Origin: a bacterium
GTDB lineage: Bacteria; Bacillota_I; Bacilli_A; RFN20; DUOF01
Assembly: GCA_012839015.1 (NCBI GenBank)
Contig: DUOF01000037.1
Location: 1-18,107, forward strand
DNA length: 18,107 bases
Direction: 5' to 3'
Within the stretch, counting starts at the first letter, position 1, and each line of letters starts with the position of its first letter. Under the pieces are notes generated by a model that saw only the letters and a list, made by a program, of their open reading frames with translations, was not told where the DNA came from and made no database searches. The translations under genes and the position numbers were made by a program. Shown piece by piece: positions 1 to 8,319 of this stretch.

Positions 1-758
1 AACCCCCCCATAAAGAATGACTTAAACACATAGAGCAAGATTAAAGAGAATGACTCCCTTGTGTTTTTGTAAAATTTAATTAAGTTATCCTGGATTGTTT
101 TTAGCTTGTCCTTTGATTCATTGATATAACATTTTTTGCAGTTTATCCTTCCAAATTTAAATCCAAAGAAGGATGTTATCTTTAAGAAAATATTATGGAG
201 TTTTTTAGAAAAAACTACTATAGGGTAAAGGAAGAAGATTACAAAGTTGAAAACAATACCTAATACCGCGATATACCTGGCATTAAAGCTATAGTTGAGA
301 ATATCAACATTAATATCGTTGGTTAGAGTAAAAATTAAAACCAAGATCGAGATTAGAAGTAGGTTCACCCTAAAGGCATAAGAGGTTTTAAAGGTGCTGC
401 TAAAGGCATCTTTAGTACTTACTTCCTTTTTAACGTAACCGTATATTTGGCCCCCTAGTGCTCCTAGTTTTAGGGGGGTTATCGCAGAAAACAGAGCCCT
501 TATACTAGAAACAAAGACTCCGTCATATATTTTAAAATCCTTTTTGTATTCAACAGTAGCTATCTTAATAATTAAACCCTCTATTAGAAAACTTAATGCG
601 ACTACAGCAAATATTATTGTAATTGAAAAAGCATTAAGTGACAGAATCTCACCTATAACCTCATGAGCATTATCCTTTAATAGATAAATAAAAGTTAAAA
701 TACTAATGGCCAAGATTATCCCCATATTAATGGAGTAATTAATTATTTTCCTTCTCAT
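1..758 (-). CDS. Flippase-like / lysylphosphatidylglycerol-synthase transmembrane family protein, C-terminus cut by window edge
   Basis: The minus strand is open from an ATG at 758-756 to the window edge, giving 252 codons with no stop. The product is very hydrophobic, with membrane segments near residues 8-25, 42-62, 145-165 and 180-202. Around residues 90-125 it carries a Pro-Leu-Lys-Leu-Gly-x-Leu-Gly-Gly stretch followed by a Lys/Ser-rich loop. This resembles the conserved core of the YbhN/MprF-type flippase-like family (PF03706), whose members are polytopic membrane proteins linked to lipid or lipid-linked substrate translocation. Family members usually have about 320-340 residues, so roughly the last quarter is missing. 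A CxxC pair lies near residue 210. The ATG follows the stop of the upstream flavoprotein gene by 2 bp, so the two are almost certainly co-transcribed. The family call rests on motif memory; the substrate is unknown. Confidence 0.6.
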   Translation of the reverse strand, partial: MRRKIINYSINMGIILAISILTFIYLLKDNAHEVIGEILSLNAFSITIIFAVVALSFLIEGLIIKIATVEYKKDFKIYDGVFVSSIRALFSAITPLKLGALGGQIYGYVKKEVSTKDAFSSTFKTSYAFRVNLLLISILVLIFTLTNDINVDILNYSFNARYIAVLGIVFNFVIFFLYPIVVFSKKLHNIFLKITSFFGFKFGRINCKKCYINESKDKLKTIQDNLIKFYKNTRESFSLILLYVFKSFFMGG

Positions 759-760
759 AC

Positions 761-1975
761 TTACTCTTCTTTAGACCTTTCTATTAACGCTTTAGCTATA
801 ACGCCTGCACAAGACCAAGAAAACTGTAAGTTATAACCGCCACTTAGTGCATTTATATCCATCACTTCTCCACCTACAAAAATATTGGGATATCTTTTAA
901 GTGATAGATCATCGCTTATTTCACTAACTAATATTCCACCACTTGCCACTTGAGCAAATTCAAAGGGATAAGTATCCTTTATATTAACCCGGTACTCTTT
1001 AACTAAATTAACTAGTAATTCAATTTCAAACTCTCTTAGACTATTAACCATCCTAGAATCAAAATTAATTTTACTCTCTCTTAGTAACCTCTTAGCTAAC
1101 TTAGTATTCAATAGACCTTTGAAGATATCTTCTACCAGTAAATCTTTTTTACTACTTAAATATTTTTTTAATTCTTGCTTGTTTAAAGTGGTGACAAAGT
1201 CAAATTTTAAATGATAGTCGCTCCTCTTATGTTTATTAAGATAGTGTGACATTTGTAAAACCACGATTCCGCTGACCCCATCATTTTTAAACAGGACTTC
1301 GCCTTCCTCTTTATGAAGCAGTTCATCGTCTCCATATAAGCTGACCCCACCCTTAAACCTAAGTCCGCTTATATCTCTTAAATTTTCTATTGTTTTCAAA
1401 GGTACTAAACTAGGGTTTATTTCCCTACTCTTCAAATCTAGGAATCTTAAATAATTATTGTTGCTTTCACTAGATAAATTAGAAGCTATATTACCACTAG
1501 CGATTATTACATAATCATATTCTTTGTATGTATTATCAAAGTGAAGGTTAATTTTATTTTCCTTTACTTCTATTTTCTCTACCGTGGTATTAAGTATGGA
1601 ATTAACTTTGTCGCTTAACCCTAGTTCTAACACTTCTAGTAGGCTTGTTGCACTTTCACTATGTGGGTAACCCCTTCCTTCTTCATCGAACTTATAAATC
1701 AATCCGAGTTTTTTGAAGAAACTAAGCGTATCATTTATGTCATATTGTTTAAATATTTTAGCAACAAAATCCCGATCATTATAATGATCAGGGGATACAT
1801 ATTTATTAGTAAAGTTACACTTGCCATTACCAGAAGCTAGTATTTTCTTGCCGAGAGAACTATGTCTTTCAATTATATCTATTTCTAGGTTTTCTAAATT
1901 TCTTAATAACAAATTTGCACTGTAAAGACCAACACTACCGCCACCAATAATCCCTATCTTACTACCTTTTTTCAT
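761..1975 (-). CDS. NAD(P)/FAD-dependent oxidoreductase of the BaiN/HI0933 (YhiN-like) flavoprotein family
   Basis: A complete 404-residue protein. An N-terminal Rossmann FAD-binding motif, GGGSVG, lies at residues 11-16 (the family more often has GGGPAG). It is followed by the family signature KILASGNGKCNFTN near 44-57, a GRGYPHSESA stretch near 100-109, and a GEVLFKNDGVSG stretch near 226-237. The C-terminal FAD contact region, GGEVMD to GGYNLQFSW, spans about 368-387. These are the hallmarks of HI0933-like flavoproteins. The family includes the bile-acid 7-dehydroxylation enzyme BaiN, but most members have no assigned substrate, so none is assigned here. The start is supported by an AGGTGG ribosome binding site about 5 nt upstream. 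The gene lies 17 bp after the YebC-family gene and 2 bp before the flippase-like gene, inside one minus-strand operon. Confidence 0.85.
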   Translation of the reverse strand: MKKGSKIGIIGGGSVGLYSANLLLRNLENLEIDIIERHSSLGKKILASGNGKCNFTNKYVSPDHYNDRDFVAKIFKQYDINDTLSFFKKLGLIYKFDEEGRGYPHSESATSLLEVLELGLSDKVNSILNTTVEKIEVKENKINLHFDNTYKEYDYVIIASGNIASNLSSESNNNYLRFLDLKSREINPSLVPLKTIENLRDISGLRFKGGVSLYGDDELLHKEEGEVLFKNDGVSGIVVLQMSHYLNKHKRSDYHLKFDFVTTLNKQELKKYLSSKKDLLVEDIFKGLLNTKLAKRLLRESKINFDSRMVNSLREFEIELLVNLVKEYRVNIKDTYPFEFAQVASGGILVSEISDDLSLKRYPNIFVGGEVMDINALSGGYNLQFSWSCAGVIAKALIERSKEE

Positions 1976-1992
1976 ACTACCACCTAAACTTA

Positions 1993-2715
1993 TTATGCTT
2001 CTATGACATTGTGATAAACATTTTGAACATCATCAACTTCTTCTAGCATATTAACTAGTTTATCAAATATTTCTTTATCCTCTTTATTTAGAGTAATTTG
2101 ATCATTAGCAATCCATGTAATCTCATACTCAACGATTTTAGACCCCTCTTTAATTGTCTCCTCTAGAGCATTTTTGATTTCATATAGGCTAGTAGTAGAA
2201 CCAAAAACGCTTACATATTCATCCTCGGTCTCTATATCATCAAAGTCAATATCTCTGTTAAAAAGTATCTCAGCGACTTCCTCTTCGCTAATGTTAGTTA
2301 GGGTAACCACACTTACATTTTTATAATCAAAAGAAACAGAACCACTTACTCCTAACTTGCTATGAGTCTTGTTGAAACAAGTTTTTATATCTGAAATTGT
2401 CCTGTTAGGATTATCACTCAAACATTCTATAAGTATTGTTGATTCACCAGGTCCAAAGCCCTCATATAGACTAGCTACATAGTTACTAACTTCTTTACTC
2501 TTAGCCCTATCTATAGCCCTACTAATAATGTTAGCAGGAACTTCCTTACTCTTAGCTTTTTCAATAACTCTTTTTAAACTCGTGTTAATCTCTGGATCGG
2601 GTTCACCATTTTTTGCAGCCATAAATATTTCTTTACCAAATTTAGCGTATAATTTCGATTTTGCAGCATTAGTTTTCTGCATTGATGCTTTTCTTACTTC
2701 ATAAGCTCTACCCAT
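1993..2715 (-). CDS. yebC: YebC/PmpR/TACO1-family protein (YeeN/YeeI-like, MGR-type N-terminus)
   Basis: A complete 240-residue protein, normal length for the family. It opens with MGRAYEVRKASMQKT and continues with AKFGKEIFMAAKNGEPDPE, the conserved N-terminal domain of the MGR-type branch rather than the MAGHSKW-type branch. YEGFGPGEST near 84-93 and NPNRTISDIK near 102-111 are further family signatures. Members have been described as DNA-binding regulators (PmpR), as translation factors (mitochondrial TACO1), and more recently as factors relieving ribosome stalling at proline stretches. The sequence cannot decide between these roles. The start is set by a GGAGAG ribosome binding site 6-7 nt upstream. 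A well-formed promoter lies in the 54-bp gap to the nucleoside kinase gene, so expression can be independent of it. The BaiN-like gene follows closely. Confidence 0.9.
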   Translation of the reverse strand: MGRAYEVRKASMQKTNAAKSKLYAKFGKEIFMAAKNGEPDPEINTSLKRVIEKAKSKEVPANIISRAIDRAKSKEVSNYVASLYEGFGPGESTILIECLSDNPNRTISDIKTCFNKTHSKLGVSGSVSFDYKNVSVVTLTNISEEEVAEILFNRDIDFDDIETEDEYVSVFGSTTSLYEIKNALEETIKEGSKIVEYEITWIANDQITLNKEDKEIFDKLVNMLEEVDDVQNVYHNVIEA

Positions 2716-2740
2716 ATTCTCTCTCCTTTTTACCTTAACA

Positions 2741-2769
2741 ATAATACTCCTAAAATGTTGTTATTTCAA
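2741..2769 (-). promoter_or_regulatory. Predicted sigma-A promoter for the yebC-family gene
   Basis: On the minus strand TTGAAA (2769-2764) and TATTAT (2746-2741) are separated by exactly 17 bp, each matching 5 of 6 consensus bases. The -35 box starts right after the stop codon of the upstream kinase gene. The predicted start of transcription near 2734 leaves a short leader of about 19 nt that holds the GGAGAG ribosome binding site. This is motif-based and untested. Confidence 0.6.
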
Positions 2770-4404
2770 CTACTCCTTAAAACAACTTCCCCCAATAAAT
2801 TCTCTTAAAAGAGAATCACAAGGGACCATAGACTCATCTATTTCTATAAAATACTTCAGAAATTTAATTAATCTATTTGCTTCAATATAGTATTCGTTTT
2901 CTTTATCTATTTTCTTAAGCAAAGGCAAAGCATACTTTTTAAGGACACAAAGTTCATAACTAAGTTCTGAGTTAAAGACATAGTCTGCTTCCTCTTCAGT
3001 GTTATAAATCCACTTGAATTCACCCTGACGTACCGACTCCCACATTGAAAGTGTCCTTAGAGCACTTGAATTTCTAAACATCTTATCTCTTACTAAACGT
3101 CTCACAAGTCTTAGTTGTGTCATAGAAATAGGATTTTGGTTATCTAGGTTTATTTGGATATGTGGAGAGATATACACCTTGAATTTCATTTCTCCGGGTA
3201 TTGAGGATGTCAGTTTTTCATTAAGGGCATGTATGCCTTCGATTATAATCGGGCTTTCTTTATCAATTTTAACTTTCTTCCCTCTAACTCTTTTACCAAT
3301 CGTGAAATCAAATCTAGGGAGTTCCACCTCTTCACCTTGAATAAGTCTATAAATATGTTCATTAAATAGTTTTATATCAATTGTATTAATATCCTCTAAA
3401 TCTACTTTTCCATTTTCATCAGGTTTTATTAAATCCCGATCAATATAATAATCATCCATGGACAGTTTGACAGGCTTAATACCTTTTGTTAACAACTCTA
3501 TTCTAAGTCTATTAGAGAAAGTTGTTTTCCCACTTGATGTAGGTCCTGCGATTGCTATTAGTTTCACCTTGTTATTTTTCGCGATTCTATCACCTAACTC
3601 ACAAATCATCTTATTGTGTCTTGCTTCACAAGAGTGGATAAAATCAATTAATCCTTTACCCCTTACATTGTTATTAATCCTAGCAACCGTTTCAGCATCA
3701 ATAGTTTTACCCCATATGTTAGCCTCTTTAAGAGTCTTTCCATACTTAACCTCTTCTTTGAACTTAGGTAACTTTCCCTTTTCCTCAGCACGAGGATACT
3801 GTAAGATAATCCCTGGTTCATAAAGTATTAAATTAAATTTATCTAAGTAATCGGTTGAAGGGACCATGTAACTATAAAAATAATTCAGATACCAACCACA
3901 CCTATAAACATGGACCGTATTTTCAGGTCTATATTCTAGTAATTCTAGCTTATCTTGAAGATGGTACTCTTCATATAAATCCCTCGCCTCTTCAATACTA
4001 ATCGTTTCCCTTTCAAAAGGAATAGCTTCGCTGACAATACTTAACATTTCTTTCTTTATATTTTGAAGCATCTCCTCAGTGAATATTTGGCCACCATTAA
4101 GGATTTTAACAAAAATAGATCTAGATATATGATAAGAGAAGCGAATATTTAGTTCAGGATATAGTTTCTTGCAAGCCATTGCAAAAATAAATCTTAGGGA
4201 AGATTCATAAATCCTTACACTTTCTTCATTATCTAAAGTTAATAGTTCCACGGCCGTACTTTTGTTAAGTTTGTAGGTTAATTCCCTTACTCGATGTCCC
4301 ACCTTACAGGAGACATATTCCTTCTCTTTATTATCAATTAAATCAATAACTCTTGTACCTTTTTTACATCTTTTTAAAACACCATTAATTTCTACATTAA
4401 TCAT
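2770..4404 (-). CDS. Nucleoside (uridine) kinase-like protein with threonyl-tRNA-synthetase-like N-terminal region
   Basis: A complete 544-residue protein. Residues 1 to about 65 resemble a TGS domain. About 65-240 resemble the second, editing-like region of threonyl-tRNA synthetase, but the metal-binding HxxxH motif is not visible, so editing activity is unlikely. From about 280 to the end it is a P-loop kinase of the uridine kinase/phosphoribulokinase family. It shows the Walker A motif GPTSSGKTT at about 287-295, the MDDYYIDRD segment near 317-325 and the EGIHALNE segment near 390-397. This fused architecture is widespread in clostridia-like Bacillota and is annotated as nucleoside kinase. 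The likely reaction is ATP-dependent phosphorylation of a nucleoside such as uridine, in the cytoplasm, but the substrate is not shown. The ATG follows an AAAGTGGTG element by 6 nt, a weak ribosome binding site also seen before VirB4 copy A. It is the first gene of the left minus-strand block. Confidence 0.87.
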   Translation of the reverse strand: MINVEINGVLKRCKKGTRVIDLIDNKEKEYVSCKVGHRVRELTYKLNKSTAVELLTLDNEESVRIYESSLRFIFAMACKKLYPELNIRFSYHISRSIFVKILNGGQIFTEEMLQNIKKEMLSIVSEAIPFERETISIEEARDLYEEYHLQDKLELLEYRPENTVHVYRCGWYLNYFYSYMVPSTDYLDKFNLILYEPGIILQYPRAEEKGKLPKFKEEVKYGKTLKEANIWGKTIDAETVARINNNVRGKGLIDFIHSCEARHNKMICELGDRIAKNNKVKLIAIAGPTSSGKTTFSNRLRIELLTKGIKPVKLSMDDYYIDRDLIKPDENGKVDLEDINTIDIKLFNEHIYRLIQGEEVELPRFDFTIGKRVRGKKVKIDKESPIIIEGIHALNEKLTSSIPGEMKFKVYISPHIQINLDNQNPISMTQLRLVRRLVRDKMFRNSSALRTLSMWESVRQGEFKWIYNTEEEADYVFNSELSYELCVLKKYALPLLKKIDKENEYYIEANRLIKFLKYFIEIDESMVPCDSLLREFIGGSCFKE

Positions 4405-4440
4405 TTTTTACACCACTTTCATAGTTTAGAGCCTATGTTT

Positions 4441-4469
4441 ATTTTATCTTAATTTTTGCTTAAACACAA
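4441..4469 (-). promoter_or_regulatory. Possible promoter for the nucleoside kinase operon
   Basis: On the minus strand TTGTGT (4469-4464) and TAAAAT (4446-4441) are separated by 17 bp. The -10 box matches 5 of 6 consensus bases, the -35 box only 3 of 6. The position would give a leader of about 30 nt before the kinase ATG. The surrounding DNA is very AT-rich, so chance matches are likely. Confidence 0.4.
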
Positions 4470-4538
4470 TCAGTCTATCTTTTATTTGCTCAATATAATA
4501 TATATGAAAATTTGAAAAATGTTATTATCTTCGCTTTC

Positions 4539-4567
4539 TTGCACAAAACCTGTTAATAAGCTATTAT
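4539..4567 (+). promoter_or_regulatory. Possible promoter for uvrA-lgt-trxB
   Basis: TTGCAC (4539-4544) and TATTAT (4562-4567) are 17 bp apart. The -10 box matches 5 of 6 consensus bases and the -35 box 3 of 6. Transcription would begin near 4574, close to a short 5-bp inverted repeat, GCGTA/TACGC (4574-4578 and 4585-4589). I found no GAAC-N4-GTTC LexA-type box in the 227-bp divergent region, although uvrA is SOS-controlled in many Bacillota. Confidence 0.4.
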
Positions 4568-4613
4568 AAACTTGCGTATTTACTTACGCTTATTGTATAT
4601 TATATTACTTAAT

Positions 4614-4621
4614 AGGAGGAA
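4614..4621 (+). promoter_or_regulatory. Ribosome binding site that fixes the uvrA start
   Basis: AGGAGGAA lies about 10 nt before the ATG at 4632. This supports starting UvrA there and not at the in-frame ATG at 4572, which would add 20 residues unlike any UvrA and lies at the predicted transcription start. Confidence 0.8.
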
Positions 4622-4631
4622 TTATTATTTT

Positions 4632-7457
4632 ATGGGATTAGATAAAATTGTTATAAAAGGGGCCCGAGAAAATAATTTAAAGAATATAGATATAGAGATT
4701 CCTAAGAACAAGCTAGTAGTAGTTACTGGTGTCAGTGGAAGCGGTAAGTCTACACTAGCATTTGATACAATCTATGCCGAGGGTCAAAGACGTTACGTTG
4801 AGTCTTTAAGCCCGTATGCTAGACAGTTTCTAGGGGGAGTAGAGAAACCTAATGTTGAGTCTATCGAAGGTTTATCGCCTGCGATATCAATTGACCAGAA
4901 AACAACTTCGCAAAACCCGCGTTCTACCGTAGGAACTGTAACTGAAATCTATGATTATTTAAGATTATTATATGCCCGTGTAGGGACACCTTATTGTCCA
5001 ACACACAATCAACCAATTAAATCGCAAACGATTAAACAAATGGTTGATAAAATAATGGAACTAGAAGATGGCACCAAACTCGCTATAATGGCGATCATCG
5101 TCAATAGGCAAAAGGGTACACACAAAGACCTAATTGAGAATCTTTTAAAGGAAGGCTACATACGTGCCCGCGTGGACGGAGAGACTAAACTTTTAGAAGA
5201 AATAGAAACACTTGAGAAGAATAAAAACCATACTATTGAATTAATCATTGATAGGATTGTAAAAAAAGAGGATTCTCGTGAAAGGCTGTATGACTCTATC
5301 GAGACTGCTTTAAAAAAAGGAAACGGGACACTACTTGTTAGTTATGATGGCAAGGAAGAACTTTTTTCAGAACATTACTCCTGTACTGAGTGTGGTTTTT
5401 CTGTCCCTGATTTAGAGCCCAGACTTTTTTCCTTTAACTCTCCATTAGGAGCTTGTGAAAATTGTAAAGGAATAGGCATTAAACAAAGTGTTGACCTTGA
5501 AAAATTAATACCGGATCCTTCAAAGAGTTTAAATGAAGGCGCTATTCGCTACCACAAGGGTATTGTCGGTACAGATAATATTGAATGGAAAGAATTTGTT
5601 TTGTTGTGCCAACTATACAATATAGACATGGACAAAGATATCGAGGACTTTACTAAAAAAGAACTAGATATCATTCTTATTGGTTCACCAAATGTTCATA
5701 AATATTCCCTTGAATCCAAAAGTGGTAACAAATTAGTCCGCCACGATATTATAGAAGGTGTTGTTACTAAGATTGAACGCTTATACCATGAAACTAAGTC
5801 AAATATGATGCGTGATTACTATGCCTTCTTCTTAGGAGAGACTATCTGCCCTACTTGCAATGGTGATCGGCTTAATAAACAAGTATTGTCAGTAAAAGTC
5901 GGAGACCTAAATATCCAGGACTTAACTAAACTATCTATCGATAATATACTAAGTTACCTTAATGAATTAATACTTACTACGAATGAAAAGGAAATATCAG
6001 ACTTAACCATTAAAGAAATTAATCATAGACTTAATTTCCTAGTCGATGTTGGTTTAGGGTATTTAACACTAAACCGGGTTTCTTCTACACTTTCAGGTGG
6101 AGAGGCTCAAAGGATAAGACTTGCTACCCAAATTGGTTCTAAGCTTACCGGGGTTTTATATGTCCTAGATGAGCCTTCAATAGGTCTACACCAAAAGGAT
6201 AATGAAAGGCTAATAAATAGTTTAATGAAAATGAGGGATCTAGGTAATTCTCTTATTGTAGTAGAACACGATGAAGAAACAATGCTCAGTTCCGACTATC
6301 TAATTGATATCGGTCCTGGAGCAGGAAGACATGGTGGTGAAATAGTAGCCCAAGGAACACCACTTGAAGTAATGAACAACGATAAATCATTAACAGGTAG
6401 ATATCTAAGTGGTAAAGAATTTATTGAAATACCAAAACAAAGGAGACTTGGAAACGGTAAATACATTGAGATTATCGGGGCCGATGAGAATAATTTAAAA
6501 AATCTAGATGTCAAAATCCCTCTAGGTAAACTAACTCTTGTTACTGGAGTTAGTGGAAGTGGCAAATCTACCCTAGTAAACGATATACTCTATACTTCAG
6601 TTCTTAAGGCTTCGAATAGAAGTAAACATGCAAAACCGGGTAAACACGGTAAAATCAAAGGACTAGAAAACATAGATAAGGTTATTAATGTTTCTCAAGA
6701 ACCAATCGGAAGAACACCGCGTTCAAACCCTGCGACCTATATCGGTGTATTCGACCACATAAGGGACTTGTTTGCTTCAACCCAAGAATCAAAAGCAAGA
6801 GGATATGTTAAAGGAAGATTCTCCTTTAACGTTAAGGGTGGAAGATGTGAAAGATGTAGAGGGGACGGTGTTATTAGGGTCCCAATGAACTTCCTACCTG
6901 ATGTCTACGTGAAATGTGAAGAATGTCTAGGAAGAAGATATAGTGAAGAGACACTTCAAATAACCTATAAAGAAAAAAACATTTTTGATATTCTTGAGTT
7001 AACTATCGATGATGCTTATGACTTCTTTATCAATATTCCAAGGATAAAAAAGAAACTGAAGACACTAATAGATGTTGGTTTAGGATATATTAAAATGGGT
7101 CAAAGTGCCCTGACACTTTCTGGGGGAGAAGCCCAAAGAGTAAAACTTGCTAATGAGTTGCAAAAAACAAGCACAGGAAAAACACTTTACATATTGGATG
7201 AGCCTACTACTGGTCTACACACGGATGATGTTAAAAAATTACTAAAGGTCATTAATACCATTGTAGACAATGGAGATTCAGTAATTATAATTGAACACAA
7301 TCTTGATGTCATTAAACAAGCAGACTATATCATCGACCTTGGTCCAGAAGGTGGAGATAAGGGCGGATATATAGTTGCATTAGGAACACCAGAAGAAGTG
7401 AGCAAAAATAAAGAAAGTTATACTGGAATATACTTATCTAAAGTATTAAACACGTAG
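4632..7457 (+). CDS. uvrA: UvrA, excinuclease ABC subunit A
   Basis: A complete 941-residue protein, the usual UvrA length. It is the DNA-damage-recognition ATPase of nucleotide excision repair and loads UvrB onto lesions. Two ABC modules are visible. Walker A GVSGSGKST occurs at 33-41 and again at 639-647. ABC signatures LSGGEAQ lie at 487-493 and 829-835, with Walker B LDEP at 512-515 and 855-858. Zinc-finger cysteines are at 251, 254, 275 and 278, and at 739, 742, 762 and 765; both sets have C-x2-C pairs. The GRTPRSNPATY segment near 693-703 is also typical. An upstream in-frame ATG at 4572 was rejected because of the ribosome binding site just before 4632. uvrB is not next to it; instead lgt follows after 30 bp with its own AGGAGG, and the three genes appear to form one operon. 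Confidence 0.97.
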   Translation: MGLDKIVIKGARENNLKNIDIEIPKNKLVVVTGVSGSGKSTLAFDTIYAEGQRRYVESLSPYARQFLGGVEKPNVESIEGLSPAISIDQKTTSQNPRSTVGTVTEIYDYLRLLYARVGTPYCPTHNQPIKSQTIKQMVDKIMELEDGTKLAIMAIIVNRQKGTHKDLIENLLKEGYIRARVDGETKLLEEIETLEKNKNHTIELIIDRIVKKEDSRERLYDSIETALKKGNGTLLVSYDGKEELFSEHYSCTECGFSVPDLEPRLFSFNSPLGACENCKGIGIKQSVDLEKLIPDPSKSLNEGAIRYHKGIVGTDNIEWKEFVLLCQLYNIDMDKDIEDFTKKELDIILIGSPNVHKYSLESKSGNKLVRHDIIEGVVTKIERLYHETKSNMMRDYYAFFLGETICPTCNGDRLNKQVLSVKVGDLNIQDLTKLSIDNILSYLNELILTTNEKEISDLTIKEINHRLNFLVDVGLGYLTLNRVSSTLSGGEAQRIRLATQIGSKLTGVLYVLDEPSIGLHQKDNERLINSLMKMRDLGNSLIVVEHDEETMLSSDYLIDIGPGAGRHGGEIVAQGTPLEVMNNDKSLTGRYLSGKEFIEIPKQRRLGNGKYIEIIGADENNLKNLDVKIPLGKLTLVTGVSGSGKSTLVNDILYTSVLKASNRSKHAKPGKHGKIKGLENIDKVINVSQEPIGRTPRSNPATYIGVFDHIRDLFASTQESKARGYVKGRFSFNVKGGRCERCRGDGVIRVPMNFLPDVYVKCEECLGRRYSEETLQITYKEKNIFDILELTIDDAYDFFINIPRIKKKLKTLIDVGLGYIKMGQSALTLSGGEAQRVKLANELQKTSTGKTLYILDEPTTGLHTDDVKKLLKVINTIVDNGDSVIIIEHNLDVIKQADYIIDLGPEGGDKGGYIVALGTPEEVSKNKESYTGIYLSKVLNT

Positions 7458-7487
7458 TATAATTTTACTTATGTTAGGAGGAATTTT

Positions 7488-8318
7488 ATGAGTTTATTTT
7501 TAGCCTATAGTAGTACTGTCTTTGGGACGTCACTGAGTTGGTATGCAGTTTTTGTATTAACAGGCGCTATCGCTGCCTATTTGTTTACTAAGCATTTTTA
7601 CAAGAAGGATCCACGTTCAAAGAACTATCCCGGATTAATAGATGATCTATTTTTGATTGTTTTTCCAGCCGGTATTTTAGGTGCTAGACTTTGGTTTGTG
7701 TTAAGTAGGTGGGATTTCTATGGTAGTAATCTAGTTGAAATATTAAAACTATGGAACGGTGGCCTTGCTATTCAAGGCGGTGTCATGGGCGGTGTAATAG
7801 CAGGGGTAATTTTCCATAAAGTTAAAAAACTAAAGTTTCCTCTTCTAAAACTGTTTGATATTGCTATTCCAAACATATTAATTGCCCAATCTATTGGAAG
7901 ATGGGGCAACTTCTTTAACCAGGAAGTGTATGGAGCTTGTGTTAGCCGCAACACCCTAAACTTCATTCCTAATTTTATTTTAAATAATATGGAAGTTTGT
8001 GGTATCGGAGAGGTGGCACAACCCCTGTTTTTATACGAGTCTATCATCAACTTTATTGGTTTTATACTAATTAGTATTATAATAAGAAGGTTTGTTAAAA
8101 TAATAATTGATGGAGAGTTAACAGCCCTTTATTTAATTTGGTATGGATTAGTAAGACTTATTATGGAACCACTTAGAAATGAGATGTATATTATGAGGGT
8201 CTTTGGAAATCTATCTCTATCGATCACCACTTCTGTACTATTCATTATTACTGGTGTTGCCCTAATTTTATATTTAAGACTTAAACCTTACTTTAAGGTA
8301 AAACAAGGAGGAAGATAA
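7488..8318 (+). CDS. lgt: Prolipoprotein diacylglyceryl transferase Lgt
   Basis: A complete 276-residue polytopic membrane protein. Lgt transfers a diacylglyceryl group from phosphatidylglycerol to the lipobox cysteine of prolipoproteins, the first step of lipoprotein maturation. Visible family features are GARLWFVLSRW near 65-75, GGLAIQGGVMGG near 91-102, the signature GRWGNFFNQE at 137-146 (with the conserved Arg138 and Asn141), and the C-terminal YGLVRLIMEPLR at 219-230, which carries the conserved second arginine region. About seven hydrophobic segments are present. In the GGLAI-x-GG motif residue 96 is Gln, where E. coli has the functionally important His103; this may be lineage variation. 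The start follows an AGGAGGA site. It lies 30 bp after uvrA and 1 bp before trxB. In many Bacillota lgt follows hprK, which is absent here. Confidence 0.95.
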   Translation: MSLFLAYSSTVFGTSLSWYAVFVLTGAIAAYLFTKHFYKKDPRSKNYPGLIDDLFLIVFPAGILGARLWFVLSRWDFYGSNLVEILKLWNGGLAIQGGVMGGVIAGVIFHKVKKLKFPLLKLFDIAIPNILIAQSIGRWGNFFNQEVYGACVSRNTLNFIPNFILNNMEVCGIGEVAQPLFLYESIINFIGFILISIIIRRFVKIIIDGELTALYLIWYGLVRLIMEPLRNEMYIMRVFGNLSLSITTSVLFIITGVALILYLRLKPYFKVKQGGR

Positions 8319-8319
8319 T

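Noticed and set aside
3458..3823. 121-codon open frame on the plus strand
   Set aside because: It is antisense to the conserved kinase domain of the nucleoside kinase gene, with no start signal and no recognisable product.
4572..4631. 20-codon N-terminal extension of UvrA
   Set aside because: The extension lies at or before the predicted transcription start, resembles no UvrA N-terminus, and the strong AGGAGGAA site before 4632 marks the real start.
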